This document shows, one piece after another, positions 8,126 to 15,880 of a stretch of DNA of 64,000 nt. The notes beneath the pieces are model-generated. The model saw nothing but the letters and a program-made list of their open reading frames with translations, was not told the origin of the DNA and ran no database searches. Every line of letters begins with the position of its first letter. Positions within the stretch are counted from its first letter, which is position 1. Origin of the DNA: Euzebyales bacterium (lineage in GTDB: Bacteria; Actinomycetota; Nitriliruptoria; Euzebyales; JAHELV01); contig DATHVN010000090.1 of the NCBI GenBank assembly GCA_035461305.1, forward strand, positions 1 through 64,000, given 5' to 3'. The position numbers and the translations under genes are program-made.

Positions 8126-11100
8126 TCAGCCGACCAGCCGCCCACCCGTCGGCCGCTCCGCACCGCGCCGCCGGATCAGCCCCCGCGGGTGGTCGACGAA
8201 CCCGGCAGCACGCAGGTGGTCCAGGACCGGCTGGTCCTGCGGTGCATCCCCATCGACCCGTTGCAGCTGGAGGCGATCCACCCGGCCGTCGTCAACCAGG
8301 TCCGCGAGGGCGGCGGCGGCCGCCGCCAGCGCCTCGCCGTCGTCACTGAAGGTGAGCAGCGACCGCCCGCCACGCTCCACGAAGACGGCCAGCGCACCGG
8401 CGACGAGCACGACGTGCGCGCCCGCCGCCCGCTTCGGCAGGTGCCGGCTGTCGTGGAGAGGCGCCGGCCAGTCCAGCGCGGCACCGTACGGGTTCGCCGG
8501 GTCGGTGGCGGCCAGCACGCGCGTCGCGGCGTCCTCGCCGGCGACGTCGGGCGTGCGCACCGCCCGCAGCCGGTCGACCGCGCCTGGCACGGCGAACTGC
8601 GCCCCGCCGAGGCCCTCGACGAAGTAGCCGCGCCGGGTGCGGCCGGACTCCTCCATCGCTCGCAGCACGCCGTAGACGGCACTGAACCCGCCCACGACGT
8701 CCTCGGCACGGACCGCGTCCCGGGTCAGCACCCCGTAGCGGTCCAGCAGCTGGGCGGCCAGCGCCGTCGCCCGCTCGGTCGGCGTGGCGCCATCGCCGAC
8801 CAGGTCCGCTACCAGCGACCAGCGGCCCGCAGCCCGTGGAGGGCCGGTGCGGGTCGCTACGCGCCCGGGGCGGCGGCGCCGCGACGACCCGGCGCGGCGA
8901 GGTACCCTCCCGCGCAGAGCGCGCAGAGGCTGGAGGCTGTCGTTGGTCACCAGGCCGGCCCACACCAGGTCCCACAATGCCTCGACGACGGCCGGCTGTT
9001 CGCCGCCGCCGGCCGCGATGTACAGGTCCGGCCAGAACGACGCACCCCGCGCGTGCAGGTGCGTCAGCAGCGCCTGGTGAACAGGGCCGCCGAGCGGTGC
9101 CTCCAGCTCGTCGGGCGGATGCGGGACGAGCAGCGGTGCCTGGTCGCGAAGGTACAGCGCCACGCGTCCGTCGTCGGAGCCCAGCGGTCCCCGCCCCACC
9201 CACACGATGTCGCCCGTCGCGGTCAGCTCGTCGAGCCACGCGCTGCGGTAGTCGGCGACCCGCAGGGGCAGGATGTCAACCTCGAGCACGCTCGCGGGCA
9301 CGGGCGCGGCCTGAAGCTGCTCGACCGCCTCGAGTGTGCGGTCGACACCGCGCGCGCGGCTGCCGACGCCCTGCCACCCGGGCAGGAAGCGCGCCAGCGC
9401 CTCGGGCTCGACCGGCTCGACCTCACGTCGGAGCGCGGCCAGCGACCTGCGCCGCACGCGACGCAGGACCTCGGTGTCGCACCACTCGCGGCGCACGCCT
9501 CCGGGCCGGAACTCGCCGCGGGTGACCCGTTCCTCGCGCTCGAGCTCGGCCAACGCCAGGTCGACCGCGTCCGTGGGCAGGCCGAGCCGGTTCGCGACGT
9601 CGGCGGCGTGGAACGGGCCGTGGGTGCGGGCGAAGCGGGCGACCAGGTCGACCAGCGGGCGGCGCACAGGCTCGAGGAAGGCGTCGGGCAGCCCGGACGG
9701 CGGGGGGATGCCCAGACCGTCGCGCAGCCGGCCAGCGTCCTCGGCGGCGACCCACCGGTGCTCGCCGCCGATCCCGGTCTCGTACACCCTGCGGGAGCAC
9801 GCCAGGTCGTCCAGCCACGCGTGCACCCGCTCCTCCTCAGCCGCCGTCCGGGCGACGACCTCGTCGGTGCGCAGGTCGCCGATGGCCCGCAGCAGGTCGT
9901 GTACGCCGTCGGCGTCCCGCGCGCGGCGGTCGGGCACGAGCCGTTGCAGCTCAAGCTCGAGCTCGGCGAGTGCGTCGGCGTCGATCAACTCGCGCAGCTC
10001 CTCGCTGCCGACCAACTCGGCGAGCAGCTCGCGGTCCAGGCTCAGCGCGGCGGCCCGTCGCTCGGCGAGCGGCGCGTCCCCTTCGTACATGTAACTGGCT
10101 ATGTAGTTGAACAGCAGCGACGATGCGAACGGCGACGCGACGGGCGTCTCGACCTCCACCATGCGGATGCGCCGCGCGGCGATGTCGCGAAGCAGGGTGG
10201 CCAGCGCCGGGACGTCGAAGACGTCGCGCAGGCACTCGCGGTACGTCTCGAGCAGGATCGGGAACTGGCCGTACCGGCTGGCGACGGCCAGTAGGTCGGC
10301 GGCACGCTGGCGCTGCTGCCACAACGGGGTCCGTCCGTCGGGGCGGCGCCGAGGCAGCAGCAGCGCCCTCGCCGCGCACTCACGGAACCGCGAGGCGAAC
10401 AGGGCCGCGTTTGCCAGCTCACCGACGACCAGGTCGTCGATGTCGTCGGGGTCGATCGCGACCAGGTCGAGCAGCGACAAGTCGGTCTCGGTGCCGTCGG
10501 GCACGCGGATCACGATGCCGTCGTCGGCGTGCATGGTCTGCACCGGTACGCCGAAGCGCTCCCGCAGGCGCGCTTCGATCGCCAGCGCCCACGGCGCGTG
10601 CACCCGGCCGCCGAACGGCGACAGCAGGCAGATCCGCCAGTCGCCGATCTCGTCGCGGAAGCGCTCCACCACGATCGTGCGGTCGCTCGGGATCACGCCG
10701 GTGGCCTCGACCTGCTCGCCGAGGTACGCCGTCAGGTTCCGTGCGGCCAGCACGTCCAGCCCGTAGTCGGTGGTCAGTGCGTCGCCCGCAGATCCCCGCG
10801 CCGCGTCGGTGAGCTCACGCAGGAACACACCGACCGCACGCCCCACCTCGATGGGGCGTCCCAACCCGTCGCCGTGCCAGAACGGCAGCTTCCCGGGCTC
10901 CCCCGGCGCGGGCGACACCAGCACCTGGTCGCGCGTGATGTCCTCGATCCGCCACGTCGTCGAGCCGAGCGTGAACGTCTCGCCGGGACGGGTCTCGTAG
11001 ACCATCTCCTCGTCGAGCTCTCCAACGCGCCGACCATCGCCCTCGCCGGCGATGAACACGCCGTACAACCCGCGGTCGGGGATGGTCCCGCCGGAGGTGA

Positions 11101-12667
11101 CGGCCAGCCGCTGCGCCCCGCGTCGACCGTCGATGCGGTCGGCGACGCGGTCCCAGTTGATCCGCGGACGCAGCTCGGCGAACTCGTCAGAGGAATAGCG
11201 GCCGCTGAGCATGTCGAGGACGCCGTCGAGCTGCGCGCGCGGCAGGTCGGCGAAGTTCGCCGCTCCGCGCAGGCACGCGAGCAGGTCGTCAACGGCCCAC
11301 GCGTCCATCGCCGACATGGCCACGACCTGCTGGGCGAGCACGTCCAGCGGCGTGCGCGGGTAACGGGTGTGCTCGATCTCGCCGTCGAGCATCCGACGGA
11401 CGACGACGGCGCACTCGACGAGGTCACCGCGGTACTTGGGGAACACCTTGCCGACGCTGACCCCACCCACGTGGTGACCGGCGCGGCCGATGCGCTGGAG
11501 CCCGCTGGACACCGACTTCGGCGACTCGACCTGGATGACGAGGTCGACGGTGCCCATGTCGATACCCAGCTCCAGCGACGACGTCGCGACGACGCAGCGC
11601 AGCTCACCGGACTTCAAGCCCTCCTCGATCTGCAGCCGCTGCTCGCGCGCCACCGACCCGTGGTGCGCACGGGCCAGCGGCGGCGCCTCGGGGTCCTCCT
11701 CGCCGGCGAGGTCGTTGAGCCGGGAGCACAGCCGCTCTGCGAGCCGCCGCGAGTTGGCGAACACGATCGTCGAGCGGTGGGCGCGAATCAGCTCGAGGAT
11801 CCGCGGGTGGACCGCCGGCCAGATGCTACGCCGCACTTCGGTGCCGCCGGCTGCGGGACCGGTCACGGGCTCGTCGATGATGTCGCCGAGGCTGCCCATG
11901 TCCTCGACGGGCACGACGATCTCGACGTCGAGCGGCCGGTGCGCAGGTGCCTTGACGATGCGCACCGGGCGTGGCGTCCACTCCGCGCCCGACGCGTCCC
12001 CACCGCCCAGGAACCGGGCGACCTCCTCCAGCGGCCGCTGGGTGGCGGACAGCCCCACGCGCTGCATCGGAGCCACGGCCCCGCGCGCGCCGCGCAGGTG
12101 CTCCAGTCGTTCGAGGCTGACAGCCAGGTGGGCGCCGCGCTTGGTGTTCGCGACCGCGTGCACCTCGTCGACGATCAGAGTCTCGATCGCGCCGAGCACC
12201 TCACGCGCCTGCGACGTCAACAGCAGGTACAGCGACTCGGGAGTGGTGATGAGGATGTCCGGCGGCCGGCGCGCCAGGCGGCGACGCTCGTCTGCCGGGG
12301 TGTCCCCCGTCCGCATCCCGACCTCGACAGGGTGCGCCGCGACGCCAGCTCGCTCCGCCGCGTAGGTGATGCCGACCAGGGGGGCGCGCAGGTTGCGGTC
12401 GACGTCGTAGGCCAGCGCCTTGAGCGGTGACACATAGAGCACGCGGGTGCGGCGGGCCCCGTCGGGCGCGGGCCCGAACAGCAACCGGTCGACGCCCGCA
12501 AGGAACGCCGCGAGTGTCTTGCCCGACCCGGTCGGGGCACTTACCAGCACGTTGGCGCCGGCGCCGATGGCCTCCCAGGCGCCCAGCTGCGCCCGGGTCG
12601 GCGCGGCGAACGACGACGTGAACCAGGTGCGGGTCGGCTCGTGGAGGTGGTCGGGAAGGTCGGTCAT
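8126..12667 (-). CDS. lhr: Lhr-type large ATP-dependent DNA helicase
   Basis: From the ATG at 12667 the product is 1513 residues, typical for full-length Lhr. It has a Q-motif region (PTRAQLGAWEAIGAG), Walker A SAPTGSGKT (Lys50), a DEVH box (IVDEVHAVAN near 160), SATQ, and later a helicase C domain ending in QRIGRAGHHVGGVS. The long winged-helix and Lhr C-terminal part follows. Lhr is a 3'-5' single-strand DNA translocase and RNA:DNA helicase linked to repair. An in-frame ATG at 12694 is an alternative start. It begins a minus-strand unit with nei and azlC. The reading frame is intact over 4.5 kb. Confidence 0.94.
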   Translation of the reverse strand: MTDLPDHLHEPTRTWFTSSFAAPTRAQLGAWEAIGAGANVLVSAPTGSGKTLAAFLAGVDRLLFGPAPDGARRTRVLYVSPLKALAYDVDRNLRAPLVGITYAAERAGVAAHPVEVGMRTGDTPADERRRLARRPPDILITTPESLYLLLTSQAREVLGAIETLIVDEVHAVANTKRGAHLAVSLERLEHLRGARGAVAPMQRVGLSATQRPLEEVARFLGGGDASGAEWTPRPVRIVKAPAHRPLDVEIVVPVEDMGSLGDIIDEPVTGPAAGGTEVRRSIWPAVHPRILELIRAHRSTIVFANSRRLAERLCSRLNDLAGEEDPEAPPLARAHHGSVAREQRLQIEEGLKSGELRCVVATSSLELGIDMGTVDLVIQVESPKSVSSGLQRIGRAGHHVGGVSVGKVFPKYRGDLVECAVVVRRMLDGEIEHTRYPRTPLDVLAQQVVAMSAMDAWAVDDLLACLRGAANFADLPRAQLDGVLDMLSGRYSSDEFAELRPRINWDRVADRIDGRRGAQRLAVTSGGTIPDRGLYGVFIAGEGDGRRVGELDEEMVYETRPGETFTLGSTTWRIEDITRDQVLVSPAPGEPGKLPFWHGDGLGRPIEVGRAVGVFLRELTDAARGSAGDALTTDYGLDVLAARNLTAYLGEQVEATGVIPSDRTIVVERFRDEIGDWRICLLSPFGGRVHAPWALAIEARLRERFGVPVQTMHADDGIVIRVPDGTETDLSLLDLVAIDPDDIDDLVVGELANAALFASRFRECAARALLLPRRRPDGRTPLWQQRQRAADLLAVASRYGQFPILLETYRECLRDVFDVPALATLLRDIAARRIRMVEVETPVASPFASSLLFNYIASYMYEGDAPLAERRAAALSLDRELLAELVGSEELRELIDADALAELELELQRLVPDRRARDADGVHDLLRAIGDLRTDEVVARTAAEEERVHAWLDDLACSRRVYETGIGGEHRWVAAEDAGRLRDGLGIPPPSGLPDAFLEPVRRPLVDLVARFARTHGPFHAADVANRLGLPTDAVDLALAELEREERVTRGEFRPGGVRREWCDTEVLRRVRRRSLAALRREVEPVEPEALARFLPGWQGVGSRARGVDRTLEAVEQLQAAPVPASVLEVDILPLRVADYRSAWLDELTATGDIVWVGRGPLGSDDGRVALYLRDQAPLLVPHPPDELEAPLGGPVHQALLTHLHARGASFWPDLYIAAGGGEQPAVVEALWDLVWAGLVTNDSLQPLRALRGRVPRRAGSSRRRRPGRVATRTGPPRAAGRWSLVADLVGDGATPTERATALAAQLLDRYGVLTRDAVRAEDVVGGFSAVYGVLRAMEESGRTRRGYFVEGLGGAQFAVPGAVDRLRAVRTPDVAGEDAATRVLAATDPANPYGAALDWPAPLHDSRHLPKRAAGAHVVLVAGALAVFVERGGRSLLTFSDDGEALAAAAAALADLVDDGRVDRLQLQRVDGDAPQDQPVLDHLRAAGFVDHPRGLIRRRGAERPTGGRLVG

Positions 12668-12724
12668 CGTCGTGGTCAGCGGCCACCCCGTCATGCGCGG
12701 TGCAGCGCGGGATCCGCCACTCGG

Positions 12725-12922
12725 TCAGGTCGCCTGGCTGGACTCGGGCGAGGCCTCCCGCGCGATGCCCTCGAGCTGGGTGGCGATGTCGGCCAAGTGC
12801 ATCGCCGCCATGTGCGCTTCGGACTCCTCCGCCTCGCGGGACAGCCCGAGCATCGAATCGCCGAGCTCGCGCAAGCGGTCCGACGCAAGGCCGCGGAAGT
12901 AGGTGTTGATGTCGATCGCCAT
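12725..12922 (-). CDS. Small hypothetical protein (65 residues)
   Basis: ATG at 12922, preceded on the minus strand by GGAGATGAG, opens a 65-residue acidic protein (MAIDINTYFRGLASDRLREL at the start). It is mostly helical, has no cysteines and no membrane segment. I do not recognise it. It lies between lhr (same strand, downstream) and the divergent anti-sigma/sigma pair. The reading frame continues upstream to 13051, but that part overlaps the promoter side of the divergent gene and lacks a good ribosome site. Confidence 0.6.
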   Translation of the reverse strand: MAIDINTYFRGLASDRLRELGDSMLGLSREAEESEAHMAAMHLADIATQLEGIAREASPESSQAT

Positions 12923-13029
12923 CTCATCTCCACGGAGCCCTGCCGCAGCGGGCTCCCATTGTCGGTCATACAACGGTACGTGCGTGGTCAGATCGGTATT
13001 CTTCTTCCCGCTGGCCCTCGGAGGACCCC

Positions 13030-13428
13030 TTGGACGCACCAACTGTGACACTGCGTGTGCCGCCGCTCGCGGATCATCTCACGCTACTACGGACGGTCGT
13101 GAGCGGAATAGCTGCCCGGCGGGACTATACGCTGGAGCAGGTCGACGACCTACGAATGGCTGTAGAGGAGGCGGCGGTGCTGCTTCTACGTCATGGGGAT
13201 GGAACGCCGTTGGAACTTCGGGCCGCGGTCGACGAGTACCAGTTGCAGGTCGAGCTGTCGACCAAGGTCTCGACACCCGAGACCGTCATCGATCCGTCGT
13301 CGTTCAGCTGGATGATCCTGCAGGCGCTGACTGACGGATTGTCCACCACGGTCGAGGGCACGACCGCCAGCCTCACACTCGTCAAGCAACGCCATCACGC
13401 CGACCACCACGCCGAGGGCCAAGGTTGA
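13030..13428 (+). CDS. RsbW-like anti-sigma factor / serine kinase
   Basis: The 132-residue product carries a GHKL (Bergerat) ATPase fold in its short anti-sigma form. The N-box is QVDDLRMAVEEAAVLLL (about 37-53), with a helical N-terminal part before it. The start is TTG at 13030 with GGAGGA just upstream. The stop overlaps the sigma-factor start by four bases (TTGA), so the two are very probably made together and bind each other. The glycine-rich ATP lid is weak, which is common in these proteins. No anti-anti-sigma (RsbV) gene lies nearby, so that partner must be elsewhere. Confidence 0.82.
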   Translation: MDAPTVTLRVPPLADHLTLLRTVVSGIAARRDYTLEQVDDLRMAVEEAAVLLLRHGDGTPLELRAAVDEYQLQVELSTKVSTPETVIDPSSFSWMILQALTDGLSTTVEGTTASLTLVKQRHHADHHAEGQG

Positions 13429-14189
13429 AGACGAGCTACACGCGCGACGACACCAAGGACCTGTTCGCGCAACTGCGCGAGACTGGTGATCCCGAGATCA
13501 GGGCCACGCTCGCCCGCCTGCACCTGCCCCTGGTCGAGTACCTGGCGAAGAGGTTCCGGGACCGCGGTGAGCCGCTCGACGACCTGATCCAGGTCGGCAG
13601 CGTCGGCCTGCTCAAGGCGATCGACCGCTTCGACCTCGAGCGCGGCGTGGAGTTCTCGACCTACGCCACCCCGACGATCGTCGGCGAGCTCAAGCGCTAC
13701 TTCCGCGACAAGGGCTGGGCGATCCGCGTCCCGCGCCGGCTGCAGGAGCTCAGCCTGCGACTCAACAAGGTCGTGGCGACGCTGACCCAGCAGCTCGGGC
13801 GCTCGCCGACGGTCAGTGAGATCGCCAACCACGCCGGTGTGAGCGAGGAGGACGTGCTCGAGGCCCTCGAGAGCGGTCAGGCGTACTCGACGACCTCGCT
13901 GGACGCGCCGTCGGGCGCCGACGACGCCGACTCGCCCATGCGCCTCGACCGCATGGGCGAGGACGACATCGCGCTCGACAACCTCGAGTACTTCGCATCG
14001 CTGGCGCCGCTGATCGCGGAACTGCCCGAACGCGAGCGCACGATCCTGTTCCTGCGGTTCTTCCGCGGCATGACCCAGTCCCGCATCGCCGACCACGTCG
14101 GCATCAGCCAGATGCACGTGTCCCGCCTGCTCACACGGATCCTCGAGTTCCTGCGGCGGGGCATGGACAACGGCGACGCGAGCTTCTGA
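13425..14189 (+). CDS. RNA polymerase sigma factor, SigF/SigB family
   Basis: The 254-residue protein has region 2 (DDLIQVGSVGLLKAIDRFD, then FSTYATPTIVGELKRYFRDK), region 3 (RRLQELSLRLNKVVATLTQQ) and region 4 with a clear helix-turn-helix (GMTQSRIADHVGISQMHVSR). These are diagnostic of stress or developmental group 3 sigma factors (SigF, SigB, SigG). It starts at TTG 13425 inside the stop of the anti-sigma gene. Its regulon cannot be read here; a GTTT-N-GGGTAT promoter is the family pattern in other actinobacteria. Confidence 0.92.
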   Translation: MKTSYTRDDTKDLFAQLRETGDPEIRATLARLHLPLVEYLAKRFRDRGEPLDDLIQVGSVGLLKAIDRFDLERGVEFSTYATPTIVGELKRYFRDKGWAIRVPRRLQELSLRLNKVVATLTQQLGRSPTVSEIANHAGVSEEDVLEALESGQAYSTTSLDAPSGADDADSPMRLDRMGEDDIALDNLEYFASLAPLIAELPERERTILFLRFFRGMTQSRIADHVGISQMHVSRLLTRILEFLRRGMDNGDASF

Positions 14190-14217
14190 GAGGTCGGGAG
14201 AGGGCGAGGCGGACGCC

Positions 14218-15126
14218 GTGCGTGCGCTGCTGCTGTACAACCCCACCGCGACGACCACAAGCGCCGCGGTGATCGACGTCATCACCCGGGCGCTGGGCGG
14301 CGCGCTCGACCTCGAGGCGGTACCGACGAAGCGCCGCAACCACGCGGGGTTCCTTGGCGCCGGCGCTGCCGACGAGGGCTACGAGGTCGTCATCGTGCTC
14401 GGGGGCGACGGCACGGTCAACGAGGTCATCCAGGGCATCGCGAGGACCGGCGTCGCGCTGGCGATCATCCCCGGTGGCTCGACCAACGTGCTGGCCCGCA
14501 GCCTCGGACTGCCCAACGAGCCGATCGCGGCCACGACGGCCATCCTGCGCCACCTGGCCGACGACGAGGTGCGCACGGTGAACCTCGGCCTTGCGAACGA
14601 CCGTTATTTCGCGTTCCACGCGGGGTTCGGCTTCGATGCCGACGTCGTCCGCCGGGTCGAGCAGCGCTACCACCTCAAGCGGACCGTCCGACAGGCGTCG
14701 TTCATCTGGTGCACGCTGCAGGCCGTCGCCGAGTCGTCCTCGACGCGCCGCGCACGCATCCGGGTGCGGACGGTGGACAACCCTCTGCTGTCCGAGCAGC
14801 GCTGGGTGGTGTGCGCGAACGCGCGGCCGTACACGTACCTGGGGCGCCGCGCAGCCGACCTGTGCCCGGTCGCGGACATCTCCGCCGACCTCGCCCTGAC
14901 CGCCCTGTCACGGCTGTCGGCCATGGTGCTGTTGCGCGTTGCTCGGACCGCGCTGACCTCGGACGACGTCGGCCGGCTGCGCTTCGTCGACCTCCTTTCG
15001 GACCTGCCCGAGGTCATCTGCGAGTCGGACCGGCCACTGCCGCTGCAACTCGACGGCGACTACGTCGGCGAGACGGATCGTGTGGCGTTCCGCAGCGTCC
15101 GCGACGCGCTCCACGTGGTCGCCTGA
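14218..15126 (+). CDS. Diacylglycerol/sphingosine-kinase-family lipid kinase
   Basis: The 302-residue protein begins RALLLYNPTATTTSAAVIDV and contains the catalytic nucleotide loop VIVLGGDGTVNEVIQG (about 60-75) and IPGGSTNVLARSLGLP, the signature of the DAGK/YegS family. It phosphorylates a lipid such as diacylglycerol at the membrane face. The C-terminal beta domain ends QLDGDYVGETD, also typical. It starts at GTG 14218, 28 bases after the sigma-factor gene, so it may be its operon partner. Confidence 0.9.
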   Translation: MRALLLYNPTATTTSAAVIDVITRALGGALDLEAVPTKRRNHAGFLGAGAADEGYEVVIVLGGDGTVNEVIQGIARTGVALAIIPGGSTNVLARSLGLPNEPIAATTAILRHLADDEVRTVNLGLANDRYFAFHAGFGFDADVVRRVEQRYHLKRTVRQASFIWCTLQAVAESSSTRRARIRVRTVDNPLLSEQRWVVCANARPYTYLGRRAADLCPVADISADLALTALSRLSAMVLLRVARTALTSDDVGRLRFVDLLSDLPEVICESDRPLPLQLDGDYVGETDRVAFRSVRDALHVVA

Positions 15127-15279
15127 GATCGGCCCGCCCGATCCACGGACCAACGGCACCGGGCTGGGAAACCGTGCCAGGCCCGGTTCGCACAATGAAC
15201 GGGAGGTCGGGCTCCGCCGGACACAAAACCGGTCAACGTAGCATACGTCTCATGGGGGGTATCGGCCGAAAGAACAACC

Positions 15280-15308
15280 TTTACGGTCCTCCGAGGCGGG
15301 AGTACAGT
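15280..15308 (+). promoter_or_regulatory. Candidate promoter for whiB
   Basis: TTTACG at 15280-15285 and TACAGT at 15303-15308 are separated by 17 bases, close to the actinobacterial -35 and -10 pattern. This would place transcription start near 15315 and leave an untranslated leader of about 115 bases before whiB. The rest of the gap from 15127 holds no gene I can support. Confidence 0.45.
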
Positions 15309-15430
15309 CATCCACACAACGGGCTTGTGCTCCGTTTCACAAGGGATCGAGGGTCTGCGACGACCCGGAGACACCGGTCGCCACCACTCGATCCCGACAC
15401 TGACTCTGGTGAGAAAGCGAGCATTCCGCT

Positions 15431-15682
15431 ATGGACTGGCGACAGCGAGCTGCCTGCCTCGACGAGGACCCCGAACTGTTCTTCCCGGTGGGATCGACCG
15501 GGCCGGCGTTGGAGCAACTCGAGCGGGCCAAGCACGTGTGCCACGGGTGTGACGTCATCGAGGCCTGCCTCGAGTGGGCCCTCGAGACCAACCAGGACGC
15601 CGGTGTCTGGGGCGGGTTGAGCGAGGACGAGCGGCGGTCGCTGCGTCGCAGCCGTCAGCGTCGACGCCGTCTGGCGAGCTGA
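15431..15682 (+). CDS. whiB: WhiB-family iron-sulfur transcription factor
   Basis: The 83-residue protein has the four cluster cysteines at 9, 37, 40 and 46 (AACLDEDPELFFP, then HVCHGCDVIEAC). The WhiB turn DAGVWGGLSEDERRSL and a basic C-terminus (RRSRQRRRRL) for DNA or sigma-factor contact follow. Members bind a 4Fe-4S cluster and usually act with the primary sigma factor. The short form without N-terminal extension resembles WhiB1/WhiB2-type proteins, but I cannot place it more exactly. It is followed by strong hairpins at 15706-15871. Confidence 0.95.
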   Translation: MDWRQRAACLDEDPELFFPVGSTGPALEQLERAKHVCHGCDVIEACLEWALETNQDAGVWGGLSEDERRSLRRSRQRRRRLAS

Positions 15683-15705
15683 CGCCGACGGCCACGATCA
15701 CCGAC

Positions 15706-15747
15706 AGGGACTGGCGGCCGCGCGGCGGCCGCCAGTCCCTCTTCCTT
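15706..15747 (+). terminator. Strong hairpin after whiB
   Basis: A perfect 16-base stem (15706-15721 with 15725-15740, AGGGACTGGCGGCCGC and its complement) with a three-base loop is followed by CTTCCTT. It lies 24 bases after the whiB stop and fits a transcription terminator, with a pyrimidine tail rather than a clean T-run. Confidence 0.75.
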
Positions 15748-15840
15748 GGCGACATCGGCTGGGGATCCATGCAGCCCAGGGATCCGCGGCACCTCTCAGG
15801 CGCCGCGGCCCGCCGGTCATCCACCGGGTCCGTGGGTGCC

Positions 15841-15871
15841 GGCGGCCGGCGTGATGATCACGCCGGCCGCC
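15841..15871 (-). terminator. Palindromic hairpin after the secreted nuclease gene
   Basis: GGCGGCCGGCGTGAT (15841-15855) is the exact complement of 15857-15871, leaving one central base. It ends ten bases from the stop of the convergent minus-strand nuclease gene and probably ends that transcript. Confidence 0.65.
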
Positions 15872-15880
15872 CTGCCCGGG

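Noticed and set aside
7958-12430. Very long plus-strand open frames (778 and 633 codons) opposite lhr
   Set aside because: They are antisense to a clear 1513-residue helicase. Their composition (rich in Arg, Gln, Val, Asp) is the mirror of a high-GC gene, and they have no ribosome site.
12930-13030. SigF-type promoter before the anti-sigma gene
   Set aside because: No sequence close to GTTT-N15-18-GGGTAT is present, so autoregulation could not be supported.
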